This document shows positions 1 to 11,882 of a stretch of 64,000 bases of DNA, one piece after another; positions within the stretch are counted from its first letter, which is position 1, and every line of letters starts with the position of its first letter. Location: NCBI RefSeq assembly GCF_003144195.1, contig NW_020290030.1, positions 1 to 64,000 of the forward strand. The letters run 5' to 3'. This DNA is from Ceraceosorus guamensis (Eukaryota > Basidiomycota > Exobasidiomycetes > Ceraceosorales > Ceraceosoraceae). A program made the translations under genes and the position numbers. The notes beneath the pieces were generated by a model, which saw only the letters and a program-made list of their open reading frames with translations, was not told where the DNA came from and searched no databases.

Positions 1-752
1 GGGGGGGCAGTGCAGGGGACGTTCTGAGAGGGTCGATGAAAGGTTTGACCCTGCAAATTGATCCAACCATGCATGAAACACGCCAAGCACTCCAACTCCC
101 GAGTGCCACTCTGCTTTGCTAGAGAGCAACGCGAAACGCACACGCACAATCAAAGGCTTCGCTCGCCTTCGAAACAAGGGCTGTCCATTGGCCCTCGCTC
201 CACCGCGCTCTGAACCTCGACTGATGTCACCGCCATCAATCTGTTTGCAAAGGAAGCACCCCTGTTCCTTCGTCGTCTAGCGGCCGTACTCGCATGGGAT
301 CGACCAGCTGCTTGCCTCTTCTGTGCTCAGCAGGGTCGTCAGATGGCACAGACTCATGTAGGCACGATCTCGCTGGTGCAGGCATCGCGAATCGAGCGCG
401 AGATTTCCTGCTCTCCAAGCGGGGTTCCTGGCAGCTCCATAGACGTCTCGGCAGTCCCGAGGTCCTGTGCGCCTCCTTTCCTCCTCCAAATCCCCGTCGC
501 CGTATAGACATTCAGGTTTCGCACAACACAATGGCGGACAGTCAGTGTCAGAGTTTTTTTCCTTCGCTTGGATGCATTGACATGAGTGAAACTAAGGGTC
601 AAAGCTCTATAAAAGCAGTGTGTTGGAGCTCGGAGGAAAGTTGGAACCCCTACCAAGAACACATCCCGTAGTCACACATTCTCTCACCGCAGAAGCTTGC
701 CACTCAAGATCTAACTCCTAGTCCATCCTTACCGGATCAACTCACATTCAAA
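1..752. other. Left-edge intergenic / 5' flank
   Basis: I see no convincing coding sequence here; the open frames have no recognisable domain. The right end is the promoter and leader of the RlpA-like gene, with a TATA-like element at 606-614 and a CT-rich stretch before the start codon. Confidence 0.6.
606..614 (+). promoter_or_regulatory. TATA-like box of the RlpA-like gene
   Basis: CTATAAAAG lies about 140 nt upstream of the ATG at 753, a reasonable distance for a fungal core promoter with a leader of about 100 nt. Assignment is by sequence and position only. Confidence 0.45.
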
Positions 753-1195
753 ATGCGTTTCTCTACCGTCGCAATCCTTGCACTCTCTACCGTCGCGCTC
801 GCTAGCGCTGCGCCCGTCAAGCGCGCCAACAGCGGCCATGCCACCTTCTTCTACCAGGGAGGCAACGCCGGTAGCTGCGGCACCGCCCACAGCGACAGCG
901 ACGCCGTTGTAGCCATCAGCTCCGCCAAGCACGACTCTTCAAACTGTGGAAAGTGGATCACCATTACCAACACCCAAACTGGTCAAACCACCTCCGCTCA
1001 AATTGCCGACACTTGGTGCGTTCTTCCTGTTCCGTCGAAACGTCCCCACATCATGTTGCTGACTCGTTTCTCATCTCTCCTCGTGCGCACAGCCCTACCT
1101 GCGGCACCGACGACATCGACCTGTCCAAAGGTGCATTCAACAAGATCGGCACTACCGAGGAGGGCGAGGTTCCAGTCACTTGGCACATGAACTAA
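753..1195 (+). CDS. Secreted RlpA-like/barwin double-psi beta-barrel protein
   Basis: Two exons, 753-1015 and 1093-1195 (77-nt intron with GTGCGT donor and ACAG acceptor), encode about 121 residues. An N-terminal signal peptide (residues 1-20, ending near SAAP) is followed by a possible Kex2-type site, VKR. The mature part reads GHATFF.QGG..GSCGT, a central SNCGKWITI, then ADTCPTCGTDDIDLS and a final PVTWHM, which is the small RlpA-like/expansin-related barrel common in basidiomycetes and often labelled 'riboflavin aldehyde-forming enzyme-like'. Splicing creates the paired Cys of DTCPTC. Members are extracellular and associated with cell walls or host interaction; no enzymatic activity can be claimed. 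It converges on the flavin oxidoreductase gene. Confidence 0.85.
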
Positions 1196-1846
1196 GCGTC
1201 TCTCCCAAGACGCCCACCACGGTGTCCTGCCCTACCTGATCAACCAGTAATCTCCTGCCCTCCCTGATCAATCTCACTTGGTGTTCCGCCGACTAGACGG
1301 CACACTGTACGACCCAACGCTACGCTCTTTACGCCCCCCTGCACCCACGAATGCTCCCAGTCCAGACACACTCCAAGGCGCTCGATACTTTCGACTTCTT
1401 CTTCACCTTGCGCGCTCGGTCCCCCCTTTCCCCGAGCTCGACGCAGCCTCCATTCGACTTCATGCTCGCACTCACCAACTCGTTCAGCAAGGACGGTTGG
1501 CATTTCAGAGCTTCCCTAACGTGTCTCGCGTCACATAAGCCATAGCCCGCACAGACCTACTTACTGCACACTTTCCGCCTCTTGACTCCTTTTCGGCGCC
1601 CCTCATGTCGCTCAAAACTCTCCGTTCGCCCTCATTTCCCTAGTCTCCCCAACGCATCTCGCGTTCTGTAGCATTCACCTTTGGGTTTCCTGCTTCGTCA
1701 AGGGCCTTTCAGTCACACGTAATGGAACTCATCGCACATTATATCTGAGAGTTTGTCCATTTGTCTCTATATTTCTTCAATCTGTTCATTGCTTCGCTCC
1801 ACATTTTCTTGAGTATTGTTTCCACCAATTATGCTGCAAACAGTCT
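1196..1846. other. Convergent intergenic gap
   Basis: This 651-bp gap between two tail-to-tail genes is CT-rich on its left side, consistent with a 3' untranslated region. No gene or repeat is recognised. Confidence 0.5.
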
Positions 1847-3565
1847 CTACAACAGCGAAATGGGTTGGTAAGCCGATCCGGCAAGGTCAGGGTAACCAGC
1901 CTTGACGACACCCTCCGCTCCGTCCTTCTTGGCAATCTCCATAAATTGGCCGACCTCTTCTTTGAACTTTTGGACAGCTTCCTCATTGGTAGCGTCGAAA
2001 GGTTGGATACCGTTGGCAACTTGTCGAATTTGAGTGCCGGCAGCGACGTTGGTGATGCCAAAGTCGTGCTCGGGCAAAAGTCCCTTTCTTGCTCCGTCGA
2101 CTTTGCCAGAGATGATCAGGCTAGGCAAACCAAAGTCTTGCGTGGCAGGTCGAGCAATCTGAGGTGAGGCGAAGACAAAATGATCGCACGCGATGAGCAT
2201 GAGCAATGGCAAAGGGGAGATGCTCCATCTTACACTCACTCCCACACCGTCAGTGACGCCTTGTCGAACAGCATCTGCCATTGCCTTGGCGCTGCGGAAA
2301 CCGCCTGTGGTCCAGATCCTGCTCTTGGACACACCTTGTCGTATCGTCTCGGCAAATTGCAGGAAGAAGCCCTCGCGAGCCTTTGTCGATTCACGCTTGT
2401 GCGTAAAGGCGAGGCTCTCATACGTACCGCCAGAGAGCTGCGATGAAAAGAGACATTTTGTTATTGAGAAGCTGAATCGCAATGTGAACTATGAATCCCG
2501 CACTCACCTCGATGACATCGACGCCCAGCTGCTCTAGGTGCTTGCAAACAGCAGCAGACTCTTCGGGCTGGAAACCGCCTTCTTGAAATTCAACCTGCCT
2601 CCGAAATGCAGTACAAGTCAGCACCATTTCCATGCGCAGAGCCAATGCTTGTTCAAGTATTGGACAGGCGACTCACCGAGTTGATCTTGATAGCTTTGAT
2701 GAACTTGGGGTCCGAAATGCGGCGGTCGATCTCCTCAAAGATATCGTAGATGATGCGCGCACGATTCTCGAGGGAACCGCCGTACTTGTCTGTGCGCTTG
2801 TTCGTGGTGCTAGACAAGAATTGTGCCAGCAAGTAGCCTGTGAACGGAGGGCACGGGTGAGCGCGGGGCGCTCTGCAAGCTTGCAACGGCCAGAGAGACG
2901 AGGACGCACCGTGAGCGGCGTGCAGCTGGATGCCATCGGCGCCCCATTCGTGGCATTTCTGGGCAGCATAGGCAAAGTCGTTGACGACCTTCTTGATGCC
3001 ATCCTCGTCAAGAGGAGTAGGCTTGGCAAAGTTGTAGCCCATGGTTGGAGGACAAGGAATGTCGCTGGCGCTGACCGGATTCTTTGTCAGAGCGTCGGCC
3101 ACTTGTCGACCTCCGTGGCTGAGTTGCACCACAAACAAAGACTTGCCCGCGGCGCCCTTGCCTGCTTTGAACAAGCGCCTGAACTGCTTTTCGCGCTCTT
3201 CGGGTTTGTCCAAGCCTTCGTGGATGATGGCATTTCCAGGTGCTTCGAGGTTCACTGGATCGACGATGGTGTTGCCGGACAACACGATGCTGACGGCAGT
3301 CACGCAAACAAAAGTACGATATTTCCCGTCTCAATGTCGGGCTGTGCAGCGCATTGGCACGCGGAGATACTCACCCGAAGCCACCGTTTCCCCATTCCTC
3401 GTAGACCTTGACAAGGCCATCCGAGGGGATGCCTCGCGCTTCAGGCCTGTGCTGATCCCAACTGGATAGTCGCTCGGTCATGGCGCCCTTCATGAATCGC
3501 GAAGGGGCCACCCTGCCCGAGAAGGGCAGCTTGACTTCTTGTCCAAGGACTTGTGCGTCGCTCAT
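1847..3565 (-). CDS. NADH:flavin oxidoreductase, Old Yellow Enzyme family
   Basis: Six exons read on the minus strand: 3565-3375, 3289-2910, 2837-2677, 2594-2508, 2437-2240 and 2158-1847, giving about 442 residues with all joins in frame. The TIM-barrel FMN enzyme starts with LPFSGRVAPSRFMKGAMTER and continues with QLSHGGRQ and IQLHAAHGYLLAQFLS, where the HxxH pair is the substrate-anion binding site. TDKYGGSLENR and IWTTGGFR complete the FMN and phosphate-binding signatures. Family members use NAD(P)H to reduce activated alkenes, quinones or nitro compounds; the physiological substrate is not predictable. The chosen ATG at 3565 gives the usual short N-terminus. The length is slightly above the common 370-410 residues because of the C-terminal part. 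Confidence 0.9.
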
Positions 3566-4231
3566 TGTTGTTGCAGCTGTGACGGGCTCCAAAGTTTGTC
3601 GGCCAATGGTTAGTACTAGGATGAGGTGAAGGTGGGTAACAAGTGGCCGGTGCGTTGGGTGCTTTCCGAAGCTTCTTAACCGTATTGGCGGGCGGAGCAA
3701 GTTCCACACGAGGTATAGATCTGGTGAGCGCCGTCCGAGCCATCAGCACGGGATCGTGATGACTCTGACTGACCTTTCTTCTCGCGCAAGCTCCGTCGAT
3801 TGATCGATTCTCGGTCGTAAGGAAGGGAATACTCAATGTCCGGGGTGGAGGGTTCCGGCCTCCACCAAAATGTCCACCAGCTGCTGCGTGGCACTTGATT
3901 ATTGCACCGGCAGCACGTCACCGCGGCAGCAGGGTTTCGAATGCTCGCATCATCGACAATGATCGAGATGCCCACATCCGAATTCACGATTCATATTACT
4001 AACAACTACCGTACAGGCGGCGGACATGCCACGCCTTGCCATGCGGAGACGTCGACTCATAAGATGAAGGCGTTTCTTCAAGTAATTCCTCCCCGGTCTT
4101 CGGCCAATTTCCATTTATTTGCCGAACCTTCCACTCGATCGCGTTGCGAGTGGCGACACTGTGCCAGCGCCTGAGTGGCTTGCCGTGCGAGAGAAAGAAG
4201 CTAGGAAAGCAGATCACGTGGGTCTTGTCCC

Positions 4232-4254
4232 AATCAAGAATCAATTTCTTGATT
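4232..4254. repeat. Perfect 9-bp inverted repeat
   Basis: AATCAAGAA (4232-4240) and TTCTTGATT (4246-4254) flank a 5-nt spacer. It sits in an AT-rich island inside the long gap, followed by further GATTCAAG words. It could form a small hairpin or be a dimeric protein site; no function is shown. Confidence 0.6.
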
Positions 4255-5274
4255 CAAATTTATTGATTCAAGATTTTGAGTGACACGAGCCGCTTCCTGT
4301 ATCCAGCAATTCACGATTCAAGATTCACGTGATTTTGAGTCAAGAGTTTTGGAGTGCATCGTGCGATTCGGATGATGAAAGGTCCGCGGTCCGCGTTGCC
4401 AAGCGTCAAGCTAGACGAACCGGCTGATCGGCACGATTTTGAGCTCACTCAAGACTCGATTCGGTTTGACGTTGTTGCATTCACCACTCACTCACCTCAT
4501 TCACATTTCACTTCAATCGTCGAGAGTCGCGGCAACGTCTGAACGAGATGCAGCGGCGGCATGCGGTGTGAACTTTGCAGTTGTGACAAAAGAGCCTTGT
4601 CCTTGAACGGGGTCGGGCCAATGGAGCCCTCCAGCGATCCAGATCCTGCTCACCTCCGTTCCCGAGGTATAATGTCTCTACTACGTCCGCCGCTTGAAGC
4701 TCAAAAGGGAAAGCCGAGGGGTGACATGCGCCGTTTACCAATGGAGAAAGGGATGCTGAAATGGCATTCTGATGAGGCATGCGATCATGATCGCATTGCA
4801 TACAAGATTCACGATTTGAGATTCACAATTTGGAATTCTGATTGGCTGCTTGAAGCAATGCCCTCGTGCACGCAAGGCCGAACAACCTCTCCTCAATCAC
4901 ATTCAACCAACTCGTTTCTTTCATTCAAGATTGACCATTTGACCACAGGAGAGAGGAGGCGTGCGATCAACTGCGGAATATCATGGACCCTGCACTCACT
5001 ACATATACATTACAGCGCACGTCTGCTGCTGGATGGCAACGCTGACACCGGTAGCAATGGCACGGCGAGCAGCGGTCATGTGCAGCGGCCCCATGCACCT
5101 GCAACTTGGCCTTTCTGCATGTCAGCGACAAGGATTCACGATGGTAAGCCCTCTCTCTCACTTGAAGTTGTAGCAGCGGGCGGGGAGCAAGAAAGAGCAG
5201 CTTGGCGGACCTGGCTCCCCCGGCCTTTGGTTAGTCAACCCTTGTCGGTGATGAACAGCCATCATCATCGCTGA

Positions 5275-5360
5275 GGCTCGGCCTCGGCCTCGGCCTCGGG
5301 GTGAGGGGATTGCCCTGCGAACCCTTCTGACCGTGGCTGGCTGGCTGGCTGGCTGGCTGG
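5275..5360. repeat. GC-rich simple repeats (GGCCTC)n and (GGCT)n
   Basis: About four copies of a GGCTCG/GCCTCG hexamer run at 5275-5300, and six and a half GGCT units run at about 5335-5360. They are microsatellites in noncoding DNA. Confidence 0.75.
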
Positions 5361-7360
5361 GGGCGCGAGACAGGGTTATCAAGTTTGCGAAGAGGGATCG
5401 GATCGGCTAGAATGTTTTCGGGGAAGGGCGAAGGTGTGTGTGTGTTTGTCTGTCGGACCTCGTGGTGGTCGCTCGCTGCTTCGTGACTCTTGACCTGCGT
5501 CCTTCTGCGGCCAGCATGCAGAAAGATATGCAACGACGGCCTCAAAGCCTGGGGCAACTTGCATGCATGCAACGCGGGGCTTCATGACAGGCGCATGTGC
5601 ACTACTTGCACGGTTCGACAAGGCTTATTGCGGTGCGCGTGGATGTCGTTGCGATGTGCATGCATCATGGCTGCCCCGCCCCCCATGCTTTCAGTCACGC
5701 GTACCTTGCCCAACGATTTTGGCTTGCTGCTGCAGGTGACGCGAGTTGAAAGCCTCATTCAGTCGGGGCTTGAAGTTGTGCTCGCCTTCGATCGCTACAG
5801 CAGCAGCACCTATGCCCACTGATGCAGGAAGTCAGCAGCAGAAGGCAGCATGCAGGCGTCACCAGGCGCGGCCGCACGCGAGCGCGTACTCATCAGCAGA
5901 CTGCACATCAATCATGCGCGCTGCTGCTGCATGCACCTTCGTCACGAATGCGCGCGCCGTGACGCCTCCCCCGCGCTTCTGCAAGAACATTAAATTTTGC
6001 GGTGCGGGACGCTGCTGCTGGCTGCGGTCTCAGTTTTACCCCACCTCAACCAACGTTCGGGTGACCTATACACAGCACGAAAAAGAAAAGAGGTCTGTGT
6101 GCTTGTCGTCGGCGCTTGCATCTACTACTTTTGTGCCTTATTGCTGACGTCTGCCTGACGAGCGAGGGGGGTCTGTCTCTCAGAGTGCCTCTCGCTGCTG
6201 CTGCTCGATCGCCTAGCTCTTGGCTTCTTTCTGCACGCTTGCCGCGCGGACCGCTAAATTCCACGATTTGCTCGCTGTCCCGCGCTTGCTTTGGATGGAT
6301 GCTGCTGCCTGCATGGTGTGCCGCTGCTGATGCTGACGTTGTGTGCAAGCAGCAGCAGCAGCATCAGCAACTGGCGTTTCACAAAGTTCACACAGCAAGA
6401 CGCTAGTCTCATCAGTCTAGCGGAATATTTGCCATTAGCATCCGCTCGATTTCAAAACGTCCAATCATCACCAATCAGCCTTCGCGTACTGTACCGTACT
6501 GTACATAGCCAGGATCGTCGTTTGGCTAGCACGAAAGACTCATCAGACTGCCGAGCAGCGTCTGGACCAGTCGCGAGTCTGATGCTGAGTGTCGTTCGTG
6601 ATTTCCTGCGAGTGGACAGACAGACCTCTTTGGGTTCTGCGCGTGCCACCCTGCCAGGCCGGGCCGCATCGATCGAGGCGTTTGCGACACCGACCGACGA
6701 GGCGATCCGTAGTTCGCTTGCAACCAAACGTCCAAACTCAGCTCTTCTATAGCAAGCGAGGACCGAGGCGAGCGAATTCTCGGTCGAGGTCTCTCTCTAT
6801 GCTTGCACCGTGACTCAAGCGGGCAAATTTGCTGCTTCGAAAGCAAAAGCGCGATCTCCACCGAACCGACGTTTGATTTCCAAGCACACGGACGCGAACG
6901 CACCGCGCGCGCACGACCAAGACTCAGGCACAGCGCGGCGGGTAAAGCGCGCGACAAAAGAAATCAGCACGACCGCTTTGCCTTTGGTTGCACGAACCTC
7001 CCCACGAACCCCCGCCCACACACTCCCTTCAACGCGCCTCATCGCCTCGTCGCCTCGTCTTTGCTGCGGTCGCATATTCTCTCTCGCGATAGCTTCCTTC
7101 AACTTCTTCCCTCTGCTCGGCAAATTCCTCGCCTGGCAGCGTCAACACTTTGCTCTTCTTCCCGCTCAGCATCTTTGGCGCAGACCCGTTCAGCTCTGTA
7201 CCGCTCGTGACGAAAGGTCACACGGTCGCTTGGTCAGCGCGAGCCCCTTCCCCATCTAAGGCAACGGGTTGGGCACACTTTTTGCATCACCATCGACCAA
7301 AACGCACCACCAGCCTTGCCGACATTACCCGCTCTCCATCTCGTTCCAGCTGGCATCAAG

Positions 7361-9793
7361 ATGGGAAGCAACGGCGAGGACTCGCAATCGCCAAACCGCA
7401 AGGCCCAGACAGGGGATGCGACCGACAAGCCCTCGACCCCCTCTAGGAATCCAGGGGGTGTCAACTATTCGGCTTCTACTGGATCGCTGCTCACTCCCCC
7501 CAGCAAGTCCTTGACCACAGGCCGACGACCCGACCCTGGTCTGAGGCTGGGAGGCTTCACTCAGCTGGACACTGATATCCCCGACTCGGACTCGGACGAA
7601 GAAGGACAGGAGAGGTGGAAATCTGGACCCACGACGCCTTCGATTGCAGAGACCGCTGCTCAGCTTCGTCGTAGCTTGTCGGTGCACGGACTGCACGAGC
7701 TTGCACAAAATCCGGCGCAGATCAGGCACAAGCTGTGGAGACCGGCAGATGACCCTGCGCATGTGCCTCACGACTATGAGCGGGTCATTGTCCATTCGGT
7801 GCGTCATGCTGTGCGCTGGTCATGCCTCGAGAAGCAGCACCTGCTAACAGCGAGCCCCGCCTGCGCACGCCATTTCAGTTCCGGGGAGGTCTGCGCGCAT
7901 GGCTCTTCGCTTTTGGATGTCGAGGAACGGTCATGCTTCTCTTTGCTCTGGTCAAAGCTTTCCGAACCAAGTGAGTGCTCCGCAGAAATCTCGATGTGTG
8001 CGCACGCGCCACTTGGCGATGCGAGATCTTGAATCGGAGGACTGGAATCTGGGCTGCAGCCGGCGCTCGGGAGTCGGGAGTGGTAGATTTTGCAATTTGC
8101 GGTTCGCGTCCGTCGTAGTACAAGAAGCATCTTCTTTGAGCATGCTCAGAATGTAGCCACGGCTTAGCAGTGCTCGAGAAAGGAGGCGGATCGGGCTTCA
8201 AGTGATTTCGCTACCACCAACACTGGCGTCAGCTGGACCCGAATCTCTCAGAGCGTTGAGACGTCATCGCCGTCTGGAGACGGAGCTGCGCATACAGTCA
8301 CCTATCAAGCACAAACACAAGCAGCGCTTTCCAGCCAGTCAAACGTGTGTACTAACAAACTCTCAACACGAATTTGCAGGAAATGGAAGACAAACCCCTT
8401 GGTCCTGGCGTTCTTCGGTCCGACCAACGTGCGCTTTGCATCCGTCTTTGGCCTTTGGACGCTGATCTACAAAGCTGTGCACAATGGTCTTCGCCTAGTC
8501 ACACCGATGCCCGAGCGTGTTCCTCGCCGCAAGCGCAGCGCTAGCGGAGATGGCACTGCAAGTGGGAGCGCGACTCCTCGCAGCGGGTACTCTGAGCTAG
8601 AAGGCAAGACGGGGGAAGAGAGAGCGAAGCTGAAAAACAACCAAAAGAAGCGTGCTTTCATGCGCGACCCTCGATCGAAGGTGTGGCACGCGTACGTCGC
8701 AGGTGCCCTCTCCGGTCTGGCCATCCTCGCAGAAGCACCGGGAAATCGCATCGGATTGGCTCAGCAGCTAGTGGTGCGGGGCTTAGAGGGCACCTATAAC
8801 GTGGCCCATGGGAAAGGTCTTATCACCATCCCGTATGGGTCCGTCTTGGCCTTCGGTCTGGCGTGCGGGCAGATCATGTACGCTTGGATCGATGCACCGG
8901 ATTCGCTCCCGCGGTCCTACGTCAAGTGGATCACCGAAGCGTCCAAGGTCACGCCTATCTGTCTCAAGGTGCATCGCGATCACGAGGATGTGGTCACCAA
9001 CGACTGCTTCGAATTGTTCCCTGGCGGCAAGTTCCCAGACCTCATCAAGATGCCGAATGGAAAGATGCGCTACCCCAACCTTCCTGCCACAAAAGCAAAC
9101 AGGCGCGGCATGACGGGAAAGAATGTCGCGAAAGTGGTTGCGTGGAAGGAGCGCACGGATAAGGGCAAGCTGGACCCCTTTGTGCCCTGCTGTCTGGTCC
9201 ATCCCTGGGAGGACAGTCACTGGTGGAGTCCAGTAGACCGATTTGTAGAGGTTACTCGCTGGATCCTGCCAGTGTATGCAACTCTGCACTTTGTGCCTGC
9301 CATCTTCTTGCGGATGGGCGCGTTCAGAAAGGACCCTTGGCGGATCTTGTCGCGAGCCGCCTTTGGCTCTCTGCGATCGTCCTCCTTCCTGGGCGTCTTC
9401 GTCATCATCTTCCAGACGTTCTTCTGCGGCTGTCACTCCATTCTGTCCTGGCTGGACAAATTCCCATCCATCCGGGACAGGGTCCCTGGCTGGTTCATTC
9501 ACGCCCTCACAAAAGGAGAGATGCATTGGTTTGCGGGTTTCCTGACCTGCTTTTCTCTTTTCATCGAGCATTCCAAACGTCGCACAGAGCTCGCGATGTA
9601 CGTCCTTCCCAAGGGCGCAGAGTCTGCTTGGTCCGTAGCGCGAAAGCGTTCTTGGGTTCCATTCGTACCCGGTGGCGATCTGCTGCTCACTTCCGCAGGC
9701 ATGTCGCTGGTCATGGGCACCTACGCTCAAAGCCCCGAGCACCTCTCAGGCATTGTTCGCCGCGTTGTATATCAGTTCGTTGGCCACAACTAG
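7361..9793 (+). CDS. TMEM135-like multi-pass membrane protein
   Basis: Exons 7361-7798, 7879-7970 and 8380-9793 give about 647 residues. Residues 1-120 are polar and Ser/Pro-rich, probably cytosolic. Hydrophobic segments follow: FRGGLRAWLFAFGCRG, FGPTNVRFASVFGLWTLIY, AGALSGLAILAE, a proline-kinked IPYGSVLAFGLACGQIMYAW, ILPVYATLHFVPAIFL and others. The motif FIEHSKRRTELAMYVLPK.AESAW matches the C-terminal signature of TMEM135 (peroxisome/mitochondria-linked, Tim17-related). In animals TMEM135 affects mitochondrial dynamics and lipid or cholesterol transport from peroxisomes; in fungi the role is not defined, so only the family is claimed. Intron 2 (7971-8379) is 409 nt, unusually long here, with a TACTAAC branch site at 8350-8356. 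Confidence 0.82.
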
Positions 9794-10480
9794 AGTGTTC
9801 CCGCACAACCTTCCCCTGTCCCGCCCATGCCGAGGCATCTCCCCAATGCACCCTCCTCCTCAACTCAAAGCACGCACTCGCTTGTGACTGCAGCGTCTTT
9901 TGACGACGTGCTCCTGTTCTAGTCCAACTTGCATCTCTCCTTTCCCCGGCTTGCACAACTTTGCCCTTTTTCTCCACTTTGGCGTACCACGGAACAGCCG
10001 CCGACTTTAGAAATACCTCTTTTGTTACACGTTTGCCCCTTGCTCGAGTCCGCACGCGGTCGATGCAGCTTCAATGCATGCACGATGGTTGTCGTCGACA
10101 ACACGAAGCGCGAAACACTCCCAAGACCGTGCACACAGACCCGATTGCTTCGCATCGTCACGCTTTTGCAATGCAAAGCCGCCTCGCCCGACGCTTTCCT
10201 CGCCAAGTCAGACAATGAGCAACGCATGATGGCATCGGCGTTGCGCGTGAGGGGTTTTAAGAGTGACGCTTAAAGATTGAAACTTTTGTGTAGTGTCCCG
10301 CTCTCGAGTCGATTTGCAACAGGAGCAAGATTGTGCTCCCAGCCAGTCCTCCTTTCGTGACCAACGGTATACCAGATTGAGCACGTCATACCTTGCTTCG
10401 CTTTCATCCCAGTCTGTAGCAGTCGCTCTTGACCTTGCGCCACAGCCGTATGCTCTACTTTTGCTATCCGCAAGAGTCGA
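9794..10480. other. Convergent intergenic gap
   Basis: These 687 bp separate the stop codons of the TMEM135-like gene and the mitochondrial carrier. I see nothing beyond CT-rich 3' flank sequence. Confidence 0.5.
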
Positions 10481-11882
10481 TCATCCGACAAACTTTTCTC
10501 TCGTCTGATCGCGCAGAAACCATCGGAAGCCCTCGTACGACTGAGAAGGTCAGCAAGGTCAACATGGTCAGCAGGGCTGCAGAACGAACGCTAGCCGGCC
10601 TCTAACCTCCTCGCTCTGGGACTCACCAACCAGCACAAAGCGTTGGAGGGCATGAAGGTGAGTACGCGCGGAGAGAGACCTCGTGCAAAGCCCTTGAGCC
10701 CTTCCCTTTCGTGAATGATTTTGAAAGCTGTAAGCATTCCGCTCGCTTTCCTAATGACCGCGTCCGAAGAGTTGCCTCTCGTTTGCAGGAGCGTCTTGGC
10801 CACATCCAGAGGGTTTGTGACTGCTGCAGCCACAGCGCCTGCGAATCCACCTGCTACCGCGTGTGTGGTGGGACTGTAAGATCCTGAGGGATTCAGGACC
10901 TCTTTGGCCCATTCGTAGGTGCTGAACTGCACAGCCGTGAATGGAACTGTCATGGCGAGCGTTGTTGGGTATGAGACGTAGAAGGCCCTCAGACCTTCCC
11001 GCTTGTAGACATCAGATGCGCAGGTGAGCACAGATCGATACGTGGATCCGTGCATCTGCATCCTCTGCTTGACCACTGCAGCGCAGTATGTGTAATGATC
11101 GCAAGTCAGCGGTTCTCCTCATCGAGGCGAGCCAACGCCGGATCTGCCAACTCACCATCGAATGGGTTCATAAATGCGTCAGAAGCAATAGTAGCCGAAG
11201 CTCCAGCGAATGCTGTTTGGGAGAATCCCCGAGTACAGCGTCAGTCAGCAACAGGACCTCGTGCAGCAGCACGGTCTTGCGAAGCAGCAAGCAAGTGGAA
11301 GCGCAAAGCTCGTCGTGGTAGCGGATGTCATGCGCCACTTTGGTGTTGCGCTGAAGCTGCCGCTCGCCCAGCATGATACTCACCAGTGCTCGCAAACTGA
11401 TGACCGCTCCTATTACCTCCAGTCGCCTCCTTGACGACCTCATAGGTTCCGAAGTACACTGCATGAGCAGGACCGGCACCCATCACCACGCTCGCCACAC
11501 CTCTCCATAATGCTCTTCCTCCTTCTGCCGAAGATATCCTGCGAAGCGCTTCTGTTACACCCGAGTAGGTGGCTGCTGGAGATGCTGAAAGTATTTGCAT
11601 GCGGGTCTGCGGCGAGCATAGGAAGGTCAGCAGGTGATCACCGCCAAGCCGACCCAAGCGCTAGCAATTTCTAGCAGAGCGTCATAGAAAGTCGAGCCTG
11701 CCACAATGGTTTGCGGCACGTCGAGCTGCGCAGTGCGCTGTGCCACTCACTCGAATGACGTCTACGGGGAACATGACTGCATGCTCGCTGATGCCGGCTA
11801 GTGCTCCAGCAATCATGTTGATGTGCAGGGGGAAACCCTCTCCCAGGCCCTCATAATCCACCTCCTCGCCTGCGTCTGCCAT
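10481..11882 (-). CDS. Mitochondrial carrier, mitoferrin (Mrs3/Mrs4) type
   Basis: Five exons on the minus strand (11882-11751, 11606-11384, 11212-11156, 11075-10627, 10540-10481) give about 306 residues, the normal length for a carrier. Three PxDxx(K/R) repeat signatures are present: FPVDVIRTRMQ, NPFDVVKQRMQ and NPLDVAKTLLQTRG. The stretch GASATIASDAFMNPFD and the third-repeat LLQTRG are close to Mrs3/4 and mitoferrin, which import iron across the inner mitochondrial membrane for haem and Fe-S synthesis. The 57-nt third exon encodes the hydrophobic helix before repeat 2 and must be included to keep the fold. The last 20 codons (SYEGFRWFLRD...) come from a separate short exon and complete helix 6. 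Confidence 0.9.

Larger units (their letters stand above)
3566..7360. other. Large divergent intergenic region
   Basis: This 3.8-kb gap between two head-to-head genes has only short open frames without recognisable domains. It holds ATTCACGATT-type words (for example 4309-4320, 4807-4834, 5133-5142), a 9-bp inverted repeat at 4232-4254, (GGCCTC)n and (GGCT)n tracts near 5275-5360, a GT run near 5435, and an AGC run at 6348-6363. The last 500 bp are probably the promoter and leader of the TMEM135-like gene. Confidence 0.5.

Noticed and set aside
2632-3411. 259-residue plus-strand frame opposite the Old Yellow Enzyme gene
   Set aside because: Antisense shadow; the minus strand carries FMN-binding motifs with consistent introns.
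4561-5274. 237-residue open frame in the large divergent gap
   Set aside because: Runs through intergenic repeat words and low-complexity sequence, with no domain or coding-like composition.
8783-9742. 319-residue minus-strand frame opposite the TMEM135-like gene
   Set aside because: Antisense shadow of the long third exon; no domain recognised.
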